64,000 bases of DNA from Evansella sp. LMS18 (GTDB lineage: Bacteria > Bacillota > Bacilli > Bacillales > Salisediminibacteriaceae). Made by a program: the position numbers and the translations under genes. Below, one piece after another: positions 17,129 to 25,986 of this stretch (positions are counted from its first letter, which is position 1; every line of letters begins with the position of its first letter). Location: the NCBI RefSeq assembly GCF_024362785.1, contig NZ_CP093301.1, forward strand, positions 3,658,001 to 3,722,000, in the 5' to 3' direction. The notes under the pieces are model-generated. The model had not been told where the DNA came from and ran no database searches. It saw only the letters and a program-made list of their open reading frames with translations.

Positions 17129-17185
17129 ATTCAGATATTTCTATTTTAACTTCTTGAATTTGGCACGGTTCGACACGAAATAACA

Positions 17186-17194
17186 TGTTATAAT
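17186..17194 (+). promoter_or_regulatory. Extended -10 promoter for dnaD
   Basis: TGTTATAAT ends at 17194. Its last bases overlap an upstream in-frame ATG (17193), which therefore cannot be the translated start. The transcript would begin near 17201, only a few bases before the dnaD ribosome-binding site. Confidence 0.6.
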
Positions 17195-17213
17195 GAAGGG
17201 TGAGGTGGATAAA

Positions 17214-17936
17214 ATGAACAATGAATTTATGCTTCAGCTTTATATGGACGATCCTTTTACCATTCCTTCATCAGTTATTAAGTGCTATGGAGAATTAGGT
17301 ATTTCAGAACAGCAGTTTATGCTCCTGATGCATATCCGCCAGTTCTCACAGGAAGGTAATTATTTCCCTACACCTTTTGAATTGCAGGAACGGATGACAA
17401 TAGATGAACTGCAGTGTGCCAACGAACTTAAGGAACTGTTAATGAAAGGTTTCCTTGCAATTGAGGAAAAACAGGATGAAGATGGACGCCTTTCTGAGAG
17501 CTTTTCTTTAAAACCTTTATTTGAAAAAGTGACAATGTATTTAGCTGGAAAATCTATCGATAAGGACAAACAGTCAAAGCAAGTGGAAGAAGGGCGATTG
17601 TTCCGCCGTTTTGAAGAGGAGTTTTCACGTCCTTTATCGCCGATGGAAATGGAAATGATTTCGATGTGGCTTGATGATGATACACATGCTCCTGAAATCA
17701 TTGAAGCAGCTTTGAGGGAAGCGGTAGTTTCCTCGAAGATGAACTTCCGATACATAGACAGAATTCTCTTCGAATGGAAAAAGAACGGGGTCCGTTCGGT
17801 CCAGCAGGCAAGAGAGCATGGGGAACGTATAAGAAGGAATCAGCCTAACAAAAATATGTTTGAACCTGCAGCGGTGAATGATTCTAATAAACCGAGACAC
17901 CCTCGTTATAACTGGCTGCAAGGCGGAAAAAGGTAA
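17214..17936 (+). CDS. dnaD: Replication initiation/primosome protein DnaD
   Basis: Helps load the replicative helicase at oriC and during restart, together with DnaA/DnaB. The 240-residue protein has an N-terminal winged-helix oligomerisation domain (about residues 20-100) and a C-terminal DDBH2 domain (about 140-215, FEEEFSRPLSPMEMEMISMW). The start is ATG 17214, preceded by GGGTGAGGTGG. It is followed by nth and ypoC as in B. subtilis. Confidence 0.92.
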   Translation: MNNEFMLQLYMDDPFTIPSSVIKCYGELGISEQQFMLLMHIRQFSQEGNYFPTPFELQERMTIDELQCANELKELLMKGFLAIEEKQDEDGRLSESFSLKPLFEKVTMYLAGKSIDKDKQSKQVEEGRLFRRFEEEFSRPLSPMEMEMISMWLDDDTHAPEIIEAALREAVVSSKMNFRYIDRILFEWKKNGVRSVQQAREHGERIRRNQPNKNMFEPAAVNDSNKPRHPRYNWLQGGKR

Positions 17937-17952
17937 GGGGAGGGAACCGGCA

Positions 17953-18615
17953 ATGCTTAATAACAAACAAATCGAATATGCCCTTTCCGAAATCGCAAAT
18001 ATGTTTCCTGATGCTGAATGTGAGCTGACCCATACGAATCCTTTTGAACTGACAATAGCAGTGCTTCTCTCTGCCCAGGCTACAGATGCCCTTGTTAATA
18101 AAGTTACTCCTAAACTGTTTGAGAAATACAAAGAGCCGGAAGATTATCTGGCTGTACCTCTTGAAGAACTGGAACAGGATATTAAATCAATCGGATTGTT
18201 CAGGAGTAAGGCAAAGAATATCCAGAAGCTTTGCCAGTCGTTAATAGAGAATTATGGCGGGGAAATACCTAAAGAGAAGGAAGAACTGGTTAAGCTTGCC
18301 GGCGTAGGCAGGAAAACCGCCAACGTAGTAGCTTCTGTTGCTTTTGATGTGCCTGCCATTGCTGTTGATACCCATGTAGAACGTGTCAGTAAGCGTCTCG
18401 GGATTTGCCGCTGGAAAGATTCTGTTCTGGAAGTTGAAAAAACGCTAATGAGAAAAATACCGGAAGAAGAATGGTCAGTTACACACCACAGACTGATCTT
18501 TTTTGGCCGCTACCACTGTAAGGCCCAGTCCCCCCAGTGTGAGGTGTGTCCGCTGCTGGAAATTTGCAGGGAAGGCAAAAAAAGAATGAAGAAACGGGGA
18601 ATTACAGTTGGGTAA
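17953..18615 (+). CDS. nth: Endonuclease III (DNA glycosylase/AP lyase)
   Basis: Base-excision repair enzyme for oxidised pyrimidines. The 220-residue protein has the helix-hairpin-helix LAGVGRKTANVV with the catalytic lysine, the catalytic aspartate in AVDTHVERVSKRLG, and the 4Fe-4S ligands spaced C-x6-C-x2-C-x5-C in CKAQSPQCEVCPLLEIC. The start ATG 17953 follows GGGGAGGG. Its last codons overlap ypoC. Confidence 0.95.
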   Translation: MLNNKQIEYALSEIANMFPDAECELTHTNPFELTIAVLLSAQATDALVNKVTPKLFEKYKEPEDYLAVPLEELEQDIKSIGLFRSKAKNIQKLCQSLIENYGGEIPKEKEELVKLAGVGRKTANVVASVAFDVPAIAVDTHVERVSKRLGICRWKDSVLEVEKTLMRKIPEEEWSVTHHRLIFFGRYHCKAQSPQCEVCPLLEICREGKKRMKKRGITVG

Positions 18616-19138
18616 ACGGTTAGTTTCTGTACCACCGGAATTTCATCAGGAGCCTTTTTATAAAGCAGGGGATACAGCGGAGCTTAAAGGAGATGTTCAT
18701 TCTATAAAAGAAGTTTGGCAGAACGGCTATTTTTTGCATGACATTGCCTCATTTTATAACATGAATGAACCGTTTCCTGTTCCCTGGTCCAATCCGGAAG
18801 AGGTTACAAAGTTAGCTTACGGGTTATGGAAGGAAGAGGGAAGACCGCAGCTGGAGAATCTCTTTAAAGCCCGGAACAAGACAGAAGCCAGACCACTGAT
18901 CATTATGTATACGGCAATATATATTCAGGTAATGCATTGGGTGAACAGACAGCCTGTAAGGAGCCTTCAGGGTGTAACAGAAGCGGTTTCAGCTTTTCAG
19001 TATGCCCCTTTGAATGTTTCAGACCGCCTGCAGTACATAATTGCTTCACCGAATCAATTCCATGCGTTTATTACTTTAAATGAGCTGTATATTGAGTCCG
19101 GTAAAAAATGGGCTGTTTTTCTGATGAAAAATAAATGA
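18608..19138 (+). CDS. ypoC: YpoC family protein
   Basis: A 176-residue soluble protein that overlaps nth, starting with TTG (GGGGA upstream). The position between nth and ponA and its size match B. subtilis YpoC. The WSNPEEVTKLAYGLW and QYAPLNVSDRLQYI segments look like conserved helices, but no catalytic motif is visible. Function unknown. Convergent with ponA across a shared terminator. Confidence 0.8.
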   Translation: MGKRLVSVPPEFHQEPFYKAGDTAELKGDVHSIKEVWQNGYFLHDIASFYNMNEPFPVPWSNPEEVTKLAYGLWKEEGRPQLENLFKARNKTEARPLIIMYTAIYIQVMHWVNRQPVRSLQGVTEAVSAFQYAPLNVSDRLQYIIASPNQFHAFITLNELYIESGKKWAVFLMKNK

Positions 19139-19150
19139 TAAATCGCACCA

Positions 19151-19184
19151 AAAAAAGAGAACGGGATGTCCCGTTCTCTTTTTT
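19151..19184. terminator. Bidirectional terminator between ypoC and ponA
   Basis: AAAAAAGAGAACGGGA (from 19151) pairs with TCCCGTTCTCTTTTTT across a two-base loop, with A- and T-runs on both sides. It serves the convergent ypoC and ponA genes. Confidence 0.9.
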
Positions 19185-21954
19185 ATTCATCTTCAGCATT
19201 GTTGTTTTCTTCAGGAGGGTTATTTCCAGGGTTATCCTCTTCATCGTTGTTACCTTGCCCCTGATCAGGAGGACCTTGGTTTCCTTGTCCCTGACCTTGT
19301 CCGGAACCTTGGTTTCCTTGTCCTTGTCCGGAACCTTGGTTTCCTTGGCCTTGACCTTGGCCTTGTCCGTTACCCTGGTTATTGCCTTGCCCCGGGGCAT
19401 TGCCCTGATCACCTTGGTTCTGATCTTCATTTTGATCGTTCCCATCATTATTGCCATCAGAGTTACCTTCATTTTCTCCCTGGTCATTATTCTCATTTTC
19501 AGGAGATTCGTTTTCGTTATTCTCCTCTTCAAAGAGGTCGTCAATGATGTCTTCTTCTTCTTCTATTTCCTCTTCAGGAATAGTCACCTGAGTCTCAGCA
19601 GGATCACTTGTTAAATCGCTGTCGCTGTCAGAAATAGCTGTCACACGCACCGTATACGTCTCACCATATTCCGGGGAACTCAATCTGTATTCCATATTTT
19701 TAGTTATATCGACTGTATTGAAATCATTTTGCTCCGGCCCTTTAATTTCCAGCCTGAAACTGAACTGATCTCTTAAATCTTCCGGATAATCCCAGTTTAT
19801 CTGAATCTCATGGGCTTCTTCGTTATAGACAGCCTGAAGCCCGCGTACAGAATCGGCTTCCGTTTGTTCGAATTCCTCTGAAACATTGCTAGGCTCAGTT
19901 CCCCTGACAAAATATTCATTAACTATTTCACTCTGGGGAGTATAATCACTAGGCAGAAGTCCAGTTGACCTCTCGATTGCTACTCTTACCACTGAATCAG
20001 GCTGTACAAAGTCAGATACCTCACGGTTTTCGTGGGCATAAGTCATAATGGTTCTGAACAGGTTGGTAGCCACTCTTGCGTCATCTGTGCCTAACTGGAT
20101 AACACCGTCTTCAGGGCTCGCATAGCCTGCCCATACTGCTGCAGTTAACTCAGTGGAGTAACCTGCAAACCAGGAGTCCCTTACACCGCTTGTCAGCCCG
20201 TATCTTTCCCGGACTTCCCGGTCCAGATTGGAAGATCCTGTTTTACCAGCAATCGGTACACCGGATACAGCAGCATTTGTTCCAGTACCGGACTGAACGA
20301 CTGTTTTCATCATATCTGTAAGCATGAAAGCTGTGTAATCCTCCATAGCTGCAACTGGGTCCGGAGACAGGTTAATCGTCTGTCCGTCCTGAAATTCTAT
20401 TCGGGTGACAGTATGGGGACGATTATACTGGCCATTATTGCCAAATGCCGCATACGCACCGGCCATTTCAAATGGGGTTACTCCTTTGGAAAAGCCTCCA
20501 ATAGAATAAGCCTCCGTAATTGATTCCAGATTAAGCCCGAGCCTCTCACCAAAGGCTTTTGCTTTGTCTGCACCAACTTCATTAAACGCCTTAACAGCAG
20601 GGACGTTGAGTGAGTCTTTTAAAGCCTCTCTCATAGAAACGGAGCCGCGGTGGTTCCCGCTTGCATTCCGTACAGGGTCCCCTGTAGTTACAAAGTTATA
20701 AGGTTCGTCTACAATCTGGTGGTAGGTTGACCATTTCAACTCATCAACTGCCGGTCCGTAATCAAGGATTGGTTTGATAGTTGAACCTGGCTGCTGTGGG
20801 TTTCTCGGCTTCGTAGCCCAGTTATAGCTGAATTGTGTCTCAGGCTCTTCTCTTAACCCACCTATTGCGAGCACTTCACCAGTCTTCGTATCCATTAATG
20901 TAATTCCCGCCTGTATTTTATCATTAGGGAAAATCGATGGATCCCCTGATTCCATAACCTGTTCCACATACTGCTGCAGGTCCTGGTCCAGTGTAGTGTG
21001 AATTTTAAGCCCTGAAGTGTAAATGTCGCTTGGCTCAATGCCGTCGATTGCTTCCACTTCTGTCAGCGCCTGCTCCAGGAAGACTTGATAAGGATTAGGA
21101 TCCCTTTCACTTCGGTTTAACTGTTCCTCTACAGAGATATTTCTTGCTTCCTCAGCCTCTTCAGCTGATATTTTTCCGTGCTTCTCCATTAATCCGATTA
21201 CGATATTTCTTCGTTGTTCCGCGCCATCCGGATTATTAAATGGATTAAAGTGGTTAGGACGCTGCGGTATTCCCGCTAAAAGGGCAGCATCTGCAATAGT
21301 CAGCTCATCTAATTCCTTGCTGAAATAATAATCAGCTGCTTCCACAACTCCGTAACGTCCTCCGGAATAGTAGATTGCGTTGAGATACATTTCCAGAATC
21401 TGATCTTTCGTGTACTGCTGTTCAAGACGAATAGCCAAGTACTGTTCCTGTATTTTTCGGGCCATTGTTTTATCCATCGTCAGAAACAGGTTTTTTACTA
21501 CCTGCTGTGTAATTGTACTTGCACCTTCGCTTCCGAAGCCGCCGGTTACGTTAGCTACAACGGCACCGCCGATACGGCGCATATCCAGGCCGAAATGATC
21601 GTAAAAGCGAACATCTTCCACAGAAAGAACAGCATCTTTCATCACGTCAGGGACGTCACTTATATTAACTGATCTTCTGTTCTCCGCAGTTTGAAGGGTA
21701 GTCATCAGTTCCCCGTTGCGGTCATAAATTTCCGGATTCTGGGCAAGAGTAAGCCTATCCGGGTCAAGATCCGGGGCACCTCTCAGGATACCGAACACTG
21801 ATACGGCTCCGCCGATTAACATAATAAGCATAATGATACCAAATGCAGTTAAAGCCTTTTTAAAGAGACCTTTACCATTTTTATTCTTGTTCGTTTTTTT
21901 AGGTTGTTGCTTTGCTTTTCTTCGTTCTTCTCTTGTCCGGTAGTTATCAGACAT
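19183..21954 (-). CDS. ponA: Class A penicillin-binding protein PBP1 (glycosyltransferase/transpeptidase)
   Basis: A bifunctional peptidoglycan synthase of 923 residues. A basic cytoplasmic tail and a transmembrane helix (about 34-57) precede the GT51 domain, which has E113 in EDVRFYDHFG and STITQQVVKNL. The transpeptidase domain has STIKP (SxxK), SLN and KTGSS. A fibronectin-III-like domain (about 720-815) and a disordered acidic tail rich in Gly/Gln/Asn/Glu follow, with GQGQGNQGSG-type repeats. It lies downstream of recU, as in B. subtilis. Confidence 0.95.
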   Translation of the reverse strand: MSDNYRTREERRKAKQQPKKTNKNKNGKGLFKKALTAFGIIMLIMLIGGAVSVFGILRGAPDLDPDRLTLAQNPEIYDRNGELMTTLQTAENRRSVNISDVPDVMKDAVLSVEDVRFYDHFGLDMRRIGGAVVANVTGGFGSEGASTITQQVVKNLFLTMDKTMARKIQEQYLAIRLEQQYTKDQILEMYLNAIYYSGGRYGVVEAADYYFSKELDELTIADAALLAGIPQRPNHFNPFNNPDGAEQRRNIVIGLMEKHGKISAEEAEEARNISVEEQLNRSERDPNPYQVFLEQALTEVEAIDGIEPSDIYTSGLKIHTTLDQDLQQYVEQVMESGDPSIFPNDKIQAGITLMDTKTGEVLAIGGLREEPETQFSYNWATKPRNPQQPGSTIKPILDYGPAVDELKWSTYHQIVDEPYNFVTTGDPVRNASGNHRGSVSMREALKDSLNVPAVKAFNEVGADKAKAFGERLGLNLESITEAYSIGGFSKGVTPFEMAGAYAAFGNNGQYNRPHTVTRIEFQDGQTINLSPDPVAAMEDYTAFMLTDMMKTVVQSGTGTNAAVSGVPIAGKTGSSNLDREVRERYGLTSGVRDSWFAGYSTELTAAVWAGYASPEDGVIQLGTDDARVATNLFRTIMTYAHENREVSDFVQPDSVVRVAIERSTGLLPSDYTPQSEIVNEYFVRGTEPSNVSEEFEQTEADSVRGLQAVYNEEAHEIQINWDYPEDLRDQFSFRLEIKGPEQNDFNTVDITKNMEYRLSSPEYGETYTVRVTAISDSDSDLTSDPAETQVTIPEEEIEEEEDIIDDLFEEENNENESPENENNDQGENEGNSDGNNDGNDQNEDQNQGDQGNAPGQGNNQGNGQGQGQGQGNQGSGQGQGNQGSGQGQGQGNQGPPDQGQGNNDEEDNPGNNPPEENNNAEDE

Positions 21955-22004
21955 TTTTGCATCTTCCTTTCAGATACAATCAATATGCTGTTTGATTGAT
22001 AAAC

Positions 22005-22616
22005 TCATATATCTGTAATTATTTTATCCAGAATCTTCAGGTAGTCAATCCTTGGATGGAAACCAAGAGGAATCAATATTCCCCGTTCCTCAATATCTTT
22101 CTTCGGAATAGACTTTCTTTTGTCTGCATTATCTTCTAAAAAAGCAAATAATGCCTCAGCATGTAAAAAATAAACTTCATCAGTAACAGTGAATCTTAAT
22201 AAGGCAAAAGCGAGACCGCCTTGTTCTGTAACCTGTCTCATATGGGTTATTTGATGGTCATGAAAATTCTTTAAGGGAAAACTGGTTTTATTTTTTGTTT
22301 CCTTTGCCTCAAAATCAATATATTTTCCTTTATAAACCCCGTTATAGTCGGTGGTGGAAGGTTTTTTAAAGTATGCCTCTGTAACGACAGCCGCGCTTCG
22401 TTTAGGGTAATGGACGTTAACAATTTGCAGCGGGACAGGCTTCTTATGAATGACTGCTATCCCGTGTGCTCTGTAATACTCATTCGTTTCATTAATATCC
22501 TCCTCAAGAGTCATCCCCCTGTTACTGTATCTTTCATCCTTTTTATTGACGCTGTTTGGTTTCGAAAGGGTGCGCTTTGGATTATATTTTTTTCCGTTCG
22601 GATATTTGAGTGGCAT
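22005..22616 (-). CDS. recU: Holliday junction resolvase RecU
   Basis: Cleaves four-way junctions in homologous recombination and chromosome segregation. The 203-residue protein starts [11 protein letters not shown] at 22616 with AAGGATGTG upstream; an upstream in-frame ATG at 22646 is less likely. [21 protein letters not shown] holds the nuclease metal-binding D, E and K residues of the RecU fold. It lies just upstream of ponA and is probably co-transcribed with it. Confidence 0.94.
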   Translation of the reverse strand: MPLKYPNGKKYNPKRTLSKPNSVNKKDERYSNRGMTLEEDINETNEYYRAHGIAVIHKKPVPLQIVNVHYPKRSAAVVTEAYFKKPSTTDYNGVYKGKYIDFEAKETKNKTSFPLKNFHDHQITHMRQVTEQGGLAFALLRFTVTDEVYFLHAEALFAFLEDNADKRKSIPKKDIEERGILIPLGFHPRIDYLKILDKIITDI

Positions 22617-22687
22617 TGTTTCACATCCTTTTTCCAGAGCCATCACTATATATTAACATAATTAAAATTTAAGCAAATAGCCTTTTC

Positions 22688-22703
22688 TTACTAAACTTAG
22701 TAA
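22688..22703. promoter_or_regulatory. 16-base palindrome in the recU upstream region
   Basis: TTACTAA-AC-TTAGTAA is a perfect inverted repeat in the gap between divergent recU and the RacA-like gene. The rest of the gap (22617-22968) shows no convincing gene. An operator is possible but no regulator can be named. Confidence 0.35.
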
Positions 22704-22968
22704 AAGTATGCCCACTTGTATATACGTTTTTTACATAAAAACGTTTCAGGAATTTTCAAAGTGCCGGGAGAGAAAGGTCTTATTCGCCATCAAACCCATA
22801 CCTCAAGGTGAATCTGCAGATTTACTGCACCTTTTTAACTTAAGATGTATAAATAAAGAACTTTCCTTCTTTCTTTGCCGAAAGCAAACTAGTTTTGTCA
22901 CCGTCAGAGGAGTTGATTATTGTATGAAGAATTAGAGAAGTAAAGCTGGGAGAAAGGTGGTTTTATGA

Positions 22969-23481
22969 ATGAAAAAGATGTGGAGGACAAAGGAAGTTGC
23001 CGAGGAGCTGGGTGTAAACCAGAAGACAATTCAAAGATGGATAAAACAGCACAAACTCGATTGCGAGATCAGCGGAGCAGGCCATTATGAGATAGATGAA
23101 GATAATTATAAAAAGCTTCTTAAAATAGCTCAGGAAACAGGGAATAAGCGTAAACAGCCTGTACGGCTTAAGGCTGAAGCCCCGGATGTAAAAATGGTGA
23201 CTGCTGCTATGCTTGATGAAAAATTCTGCAGTCTGCTTCTGCAGGTAGACCAGCTTGATAAACAGCTGCAGAATAAAGCAGATGAAGTTGTGGAATACCA
23301 GATGCTTCAGCACAGGAAAGAGATTGATGAACTTACCAACTCTATTGACCAATTTAACACTCGTCTTGCGAAAATAGAAAACCTTCTCCAGGCCAATGCT
23401 GAAAAAATCGTTCATCTTCATGATAAAAAAGCTGAAAAAACACCTAAACGAAACAGGCTGGCAGGGATTTTCAGTTTTTAA
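22969..23481 (+). CDS. RacA-like protein: MerR-type helix-turn-helix plus coiled coil
   Basis: A 170-residue cytoplasmic protein. The N-terminal winged HTH (KEVAEELGVNQKTIQRWIKQ, residues 7-26) with the following GHYEIDEDNYKKLL wing is like RacA, which anchors the chromosome to the pole in sporulating Bacillus. A coiled coil (about 85-150, heptads in LLLQVDQLDKQLQNKADEV) and a basic tail follow. ATG 22969 has AGAAAGGTGG upstream. A non-RacA MerR-like DNA-binding protein remains possible. Confidence 0.6.
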   Translation: MKKMWRTKEVAEELGVNQKTIQRWIKQHKLDCEISGAGHYEIDEDNYKKLLKIAQETGNKRKQPVRLKAEAPDVKMVTAAMLDEKFCSLLLQVDQLDKQLQNKADEVVEYQMLQHRKEIDELTNSIDQFNTRLAKIENLLQANAEKIVHLHDKKAEKTPKRNRLAGIFSF

Positions 23482-23621
23482 TCAAGCCTTCTGATATTTT
23501 GAGGCGGTTAATAGCTCCATGAAACACATCAAGTGCAGACAGTATCCATTGCTGGGCTGTCCGCCATCCTCCTTTCTTCTGGGGCGGCTAGTCTGTTACA
23601 ATGGCAGTGGAGGTGCTGATG

Positions 23622-23993
23622 ATGGACAGAAGGGATACAGATCATTTAAATCATTTAACAGTAAAATTGCTTGAATATAATAAGAAGGCTCTGCAATACT
23701 TTGAAAAGCATCAGGAAACAAAGGAAGCAGCCGATTTTATAGAGGAAGTCAAACCATTCGCCGACTCAGTCCATAAAACCGCAGATGAATGGATTGAGCT
23801 GGCAGCTCCTTTCGTAAAGGAGAAGCAGCCGAAATATCTTCATGTGAAACAGATTGAAGATGTACATGAGAATATAGGCATAGAAGCAGTCACCTGCTTC
23901 CAGCCGGATACCAAAAGGAAAAGATTTATTGAAAGAAATAAATCGATTCTTTATACGCTCGAGACACTTTCACGGAATTTATCCCCTTTATAA
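23622..23993 (+). CDS. yppE: YppE family protein (DUF1798)
   Basis: A 123-residue all-helical cytoplasmic protein. The start ATG 23622 lies six bases after GTGGAGGTG. The sequence DRRDTDHLNHLTVKLLEYN with YLHVKQIEDVHENI resembles YppE, whose gene lies close to recU in B. subtilis. Its biochemical role is unknown. A terminator follows directly. Confidence 0.7.
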   Translation: MDRRDTDHLNHLTVKLLEYNKKALQYFEKHQETKEAADFIEEVKPFADSVHKTADEWIELAAPFVKEKQPKYLHVKQIEDVHENIGIEAVTCFQPDTKRKRFIERNKSILYTLETLSRNLSPL

Positions 23994-23996
23994 AAA

Positions 23997-24027
23997 ATGA
24001 ACCTCCGTTTTTAAGACGGGGGTTCAT
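23997..24027. terminator. Terminator after yppE, shared with the TRIC gene
   Basis: ATGAACC-t-CCGT and ACGG-g-GGTTCAT form an 11-bp stem with one mismatch around TTTTTAAG. It lies between the convergent genes ending at 23993 and 24033. Confidence 0.65.
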
Positions 24028-24032
24028 TCCTG

Positions 24033-24650
24033 TTACATACTTTCTGTTTTTTCTCCCGCTGCTTTCACCGGCAGTTTCCATTTATAATGGACTGATAGCA
24101 TTCGAAGGGTGACTATTGCCGCAAATAGCACAGCGAGGGCAAGGCCTGATTGCGCTAACCCGGCAGCAATTGCCAGGCCGCCAAGTACGGCCCATAAAAT
24201 ATATATTTCTTCTCTTAGTACAAGAGGTTTTCTTCCTGCCAGGACATCTCTGATCATTCCTCCCCCAGTACCTGTAAGCACAGCAGCGGAAACGACAGCA
24301 CTCATCGGGTGGCCCATAGAGACAGCGAACAAGGCCCCCTGGATGGCGAATGCTGCCAGCCCGATAGCATCAAAAAACGCTCCCCATTTCTCCCATAAGG
24401 TAGCCCATACAGCGGTTGTGAAAAACGCTGCCGTCATTATAAGGAATGCAGTGGTAAACAGATATCCTTGTTCCCATAAAGCGGAAACAGGCAGCCCGAT
24501 GAACAGGTTTCTCACGGCACCGCCTCCGAAAGCGGCAGCGAAACCCAGCACATAAACTCCCATTAAATCATATTTTTCCTCCATTGCCACGTTCACTCCG
24601 CTAAGGGCAAAAGCGATCGTGCCAATTATGTTAAGAATATCCCAGGTCAT
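24033..24650 (-). CDS. TRIC-type cation channel family protein (UPF0126)
   Basis: A 205-residue membrane protein with about seven hydrophobic helices. It has the internal duplication typical of prokaryotic trimeric intracellular cation channels: the two glycine-rich kinks AFGGGAVRNLF and GTGGGMIRDVLAG. It resembles B. subtilis YvgT. Probably a monovalent-cation-permeable channel in the cytoplasmic membrane. Single gene with its own flanking gaps. Confidence 0.85.
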   Translation of the reverse strand: MTWDILNIIGTIAFALSGVNVAMEEKYDLMGVYVLGFAAAFGGGAVRNLFIGLPVSALWEQGYLFTTAFLIMTAAFFTTAVWATLWEKWGAFFDAIGLAAFAIQGALFAVSMGHPMSAVVSAAVLTGTGGGMIRDVLAGRKPLVLREEIYILWAVLGGLAIAAGLAQSGLALAVLFAAIVTLRMLSVHYKWKLPVKAAGEKTESM

Positions 24651-24782
24651 TTACAACAGCCTCCTAAATATCTTCCAACATTAAACTTTAACACGTAATG
24701 GGGAAAATAACTATACATTCTTTCTGGAGGTAAATAACTGGTAAATCCACAATATTCCGGCCGCTTATTTAGTACATAGAAA

Positions 24783-24804
24783 GGCCGGGGACTAATCCCC
24801 GGCC
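24783..24804 (-). terminator. Terminator of the CBS-domain gene
   Basis: GGCCGGGG/CCCCGGCC with a six-base loop. On the minus strand it is followed by TTTCTATGTAC, downstream of the gene ending at 24819. Confidence 0.7.
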
Positions 24805-24818
24805 GTGATTTCGCTGCA

Positions 24819-25448
24819 TTAAATTTTTTCTACTTCAAAAACCCGGAACCCTTCTTTTTCAAGGCGGGTAACAACTTTTTCAAGTGTTTCTTCGGTAGTT
24901 TCCCGAGGCAGAGTAAGAATCACTCTTCGGAAAAATTTGCTTTCGTTATCCAGGGTGAGCAGGCTCTGAACACCTGTGATTTTCTTTATGGCTGAAAAAA
25001 TAGAATTAAGCGCCCCCTGATATTCCTGTGTCGAAACATTCAGTGTATAACTTCCTGTCTTGACCCCCCAGGAGTCTTCAAGAATTTCCATAACGTTTGC
25101 GTGCGTCAGAATGCCTGCAAAAGTATTATCATCATGGAGAACAGCCAGATAAGGATATTTTTTTATTTTGGAAAATATCCGGATAAAGGAGGCCTGCTCA
25201 CCTGTGTGAACATCTTCATCCTCTTTCAGAAGCATAACAGAATCGTCCCAGGAATACTGGTTTTTAACAATTGCCTTATAAACATCCTGGGCATAAATAT
25301 TACCAAGAAAACTGGTTCCGCTCTCATCCAGAATAGGTATACATCGGTATCCGGTTTCTTCGAGCTCTTCTGCAGCTTCTCTGATCGTATATTTGTCCGT
25401 AACAAATTTTACATCTTCTTTCGGGATAATATTATATTTAATTTTCAT
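24819..25448 (-). CDS. CBS-domain pair with C-terminal ACT-like domain (CbpA-like)
   Basis: A 209-residue cytoplasmic protein. Two CBS motifs (about residues 10-70 and 75-130: YRCIPILDESGTSFLGNI and YPYLAVLHDDNTFAGIL) form an adenine-nucleotide-binding Bateman module. A regulatory ACT-like ending (about 140-209) follows. This order is that of the cyclic-di-AMP-binding protein CbpA described in Listeria. Ligand binding is inferred from architecture, and another nucleotide ligand is possible. Confidence 0.65.
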   Translation of the reverse strand: MKIKYNIIPKEDVKFVTDKYTIREAAEELEETGYRCIPILDESGTSFLGNIYAQDVYKAIVKNQYSWDDSVMLLKEDEDVHTGEQASFIRIFSKIKKYPYLAVLHDDNTFAGILTHANVMEILEDSWGVKTGSYTLNVSTQEYQGALNSIFSAIKKITGVQSLLTLDNESKFFRRVILTLPRETTEETLEKVVTRLEKEGFRVFEVEKI

Positions 25449-25604
25449 AGAGAACGACTCCCTCCCGGTTTTAGCATATATTCATTATATATTATAGCTT
25501 ATTAAATAGCTGGAAGAATCAGAAAATACATAAAAATATTTCTGGTATGGGCAACTGCATAAAATAAGGGCAAATTGCCAAGTTTATAATATGAGGTGAA
25601 AATC

Positions 25605-25862
25605 ATGACTAATTCCCACATAACAGGGGCGGTAAAAGAGATCACGGATGTCATGGCTTATGCAGAGGAGCAGCTGAAAGAATCTAAAAGAATCCAGCAG
25701 AGTAATCCCGAAGAGTTCACAAATGCACAAATGAAACTTGAGGAAGCAAATATGGAACTGGATAACCTGCTGAGAAGTGTTTCTGCGGATGACCGGGATG
25801 AACTGTACAGGCTTCAGCAGAGGGTGCATCAGCTTCAGAACAAAATGATCCTTGGTTTCTAA
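25605..25862 (+). CDS. Small helical protein, YtzC/DUF2524-like
   Basis: An 85-residue charged protein made of two long helices. It resembles the YtzC family (DUF2524) in size and pattern. The start is ATG 25605, six bases after GAGGTG; the upstream GTG at 25596 lies inside that ribosome-binding site. A strong terminator follows. Function unknown. Confidence 0.6.
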   Translation: MTNSHITGAVKEITDVMAYAEEQLKESKRIQQSNPEEFTNAQMKLEEANMELDNLLRSVSADDRDELYRLQQRVHQLQNKMILGF

Positions 25863-25877
25863 AGGCTTTATAATCGG

Positions 25878-25907
25878 ATAACCCGTAAACATGCGGGTTA
25901 TTTTTTT
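25878..25907 (+). terminator. Terminator after the YtzC-like gene
   Basis: ATAACCCG (25878-25885) and CGGGTTAT (25894-25901) with an eight-base loop, then a run of six T. Confidence 0.9.
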
Positions 25908-25947
25908 GCGCAGTTAAAGCTCGACAATCTGTGAGTTTTCATTACTC

Positions 25948-25956
25948 GATGTTATA
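25948..25956 (+). promoter_or_regulatory. Extended -10 promoter for the nicotinamidase gene
   Basis: TGTTATAAT lies about 30 bases before the ATG at 25987. No -35 element at good spacing was found, so the extended -10 would carry recognition. Confidence 0.5.
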
Positions 25957-25986
25957 ATGAAATTAACATAAAGAGGGGGGCCAGGT

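Noticed and set aside
19240-19420. Tandem DNA repeat or CRISPR-like array
   Set aside because: The periodicity is the GQGQGNQGSG-type codon repeat inside ponA; there are no spacers.
19135-19614. Long hydrophobic plus-strand ORF over the ponA tail
   Set aside because: Artefact of the repetitive Gly/Gln/Asn codons of ponA read in the opposite direction.
22708-22935. 75-residue plus-strand ORF upstream of the RacA-like gene
   Set aside because: No ribosome-binding site, composition like non-coding sequence, no recognisable domain.
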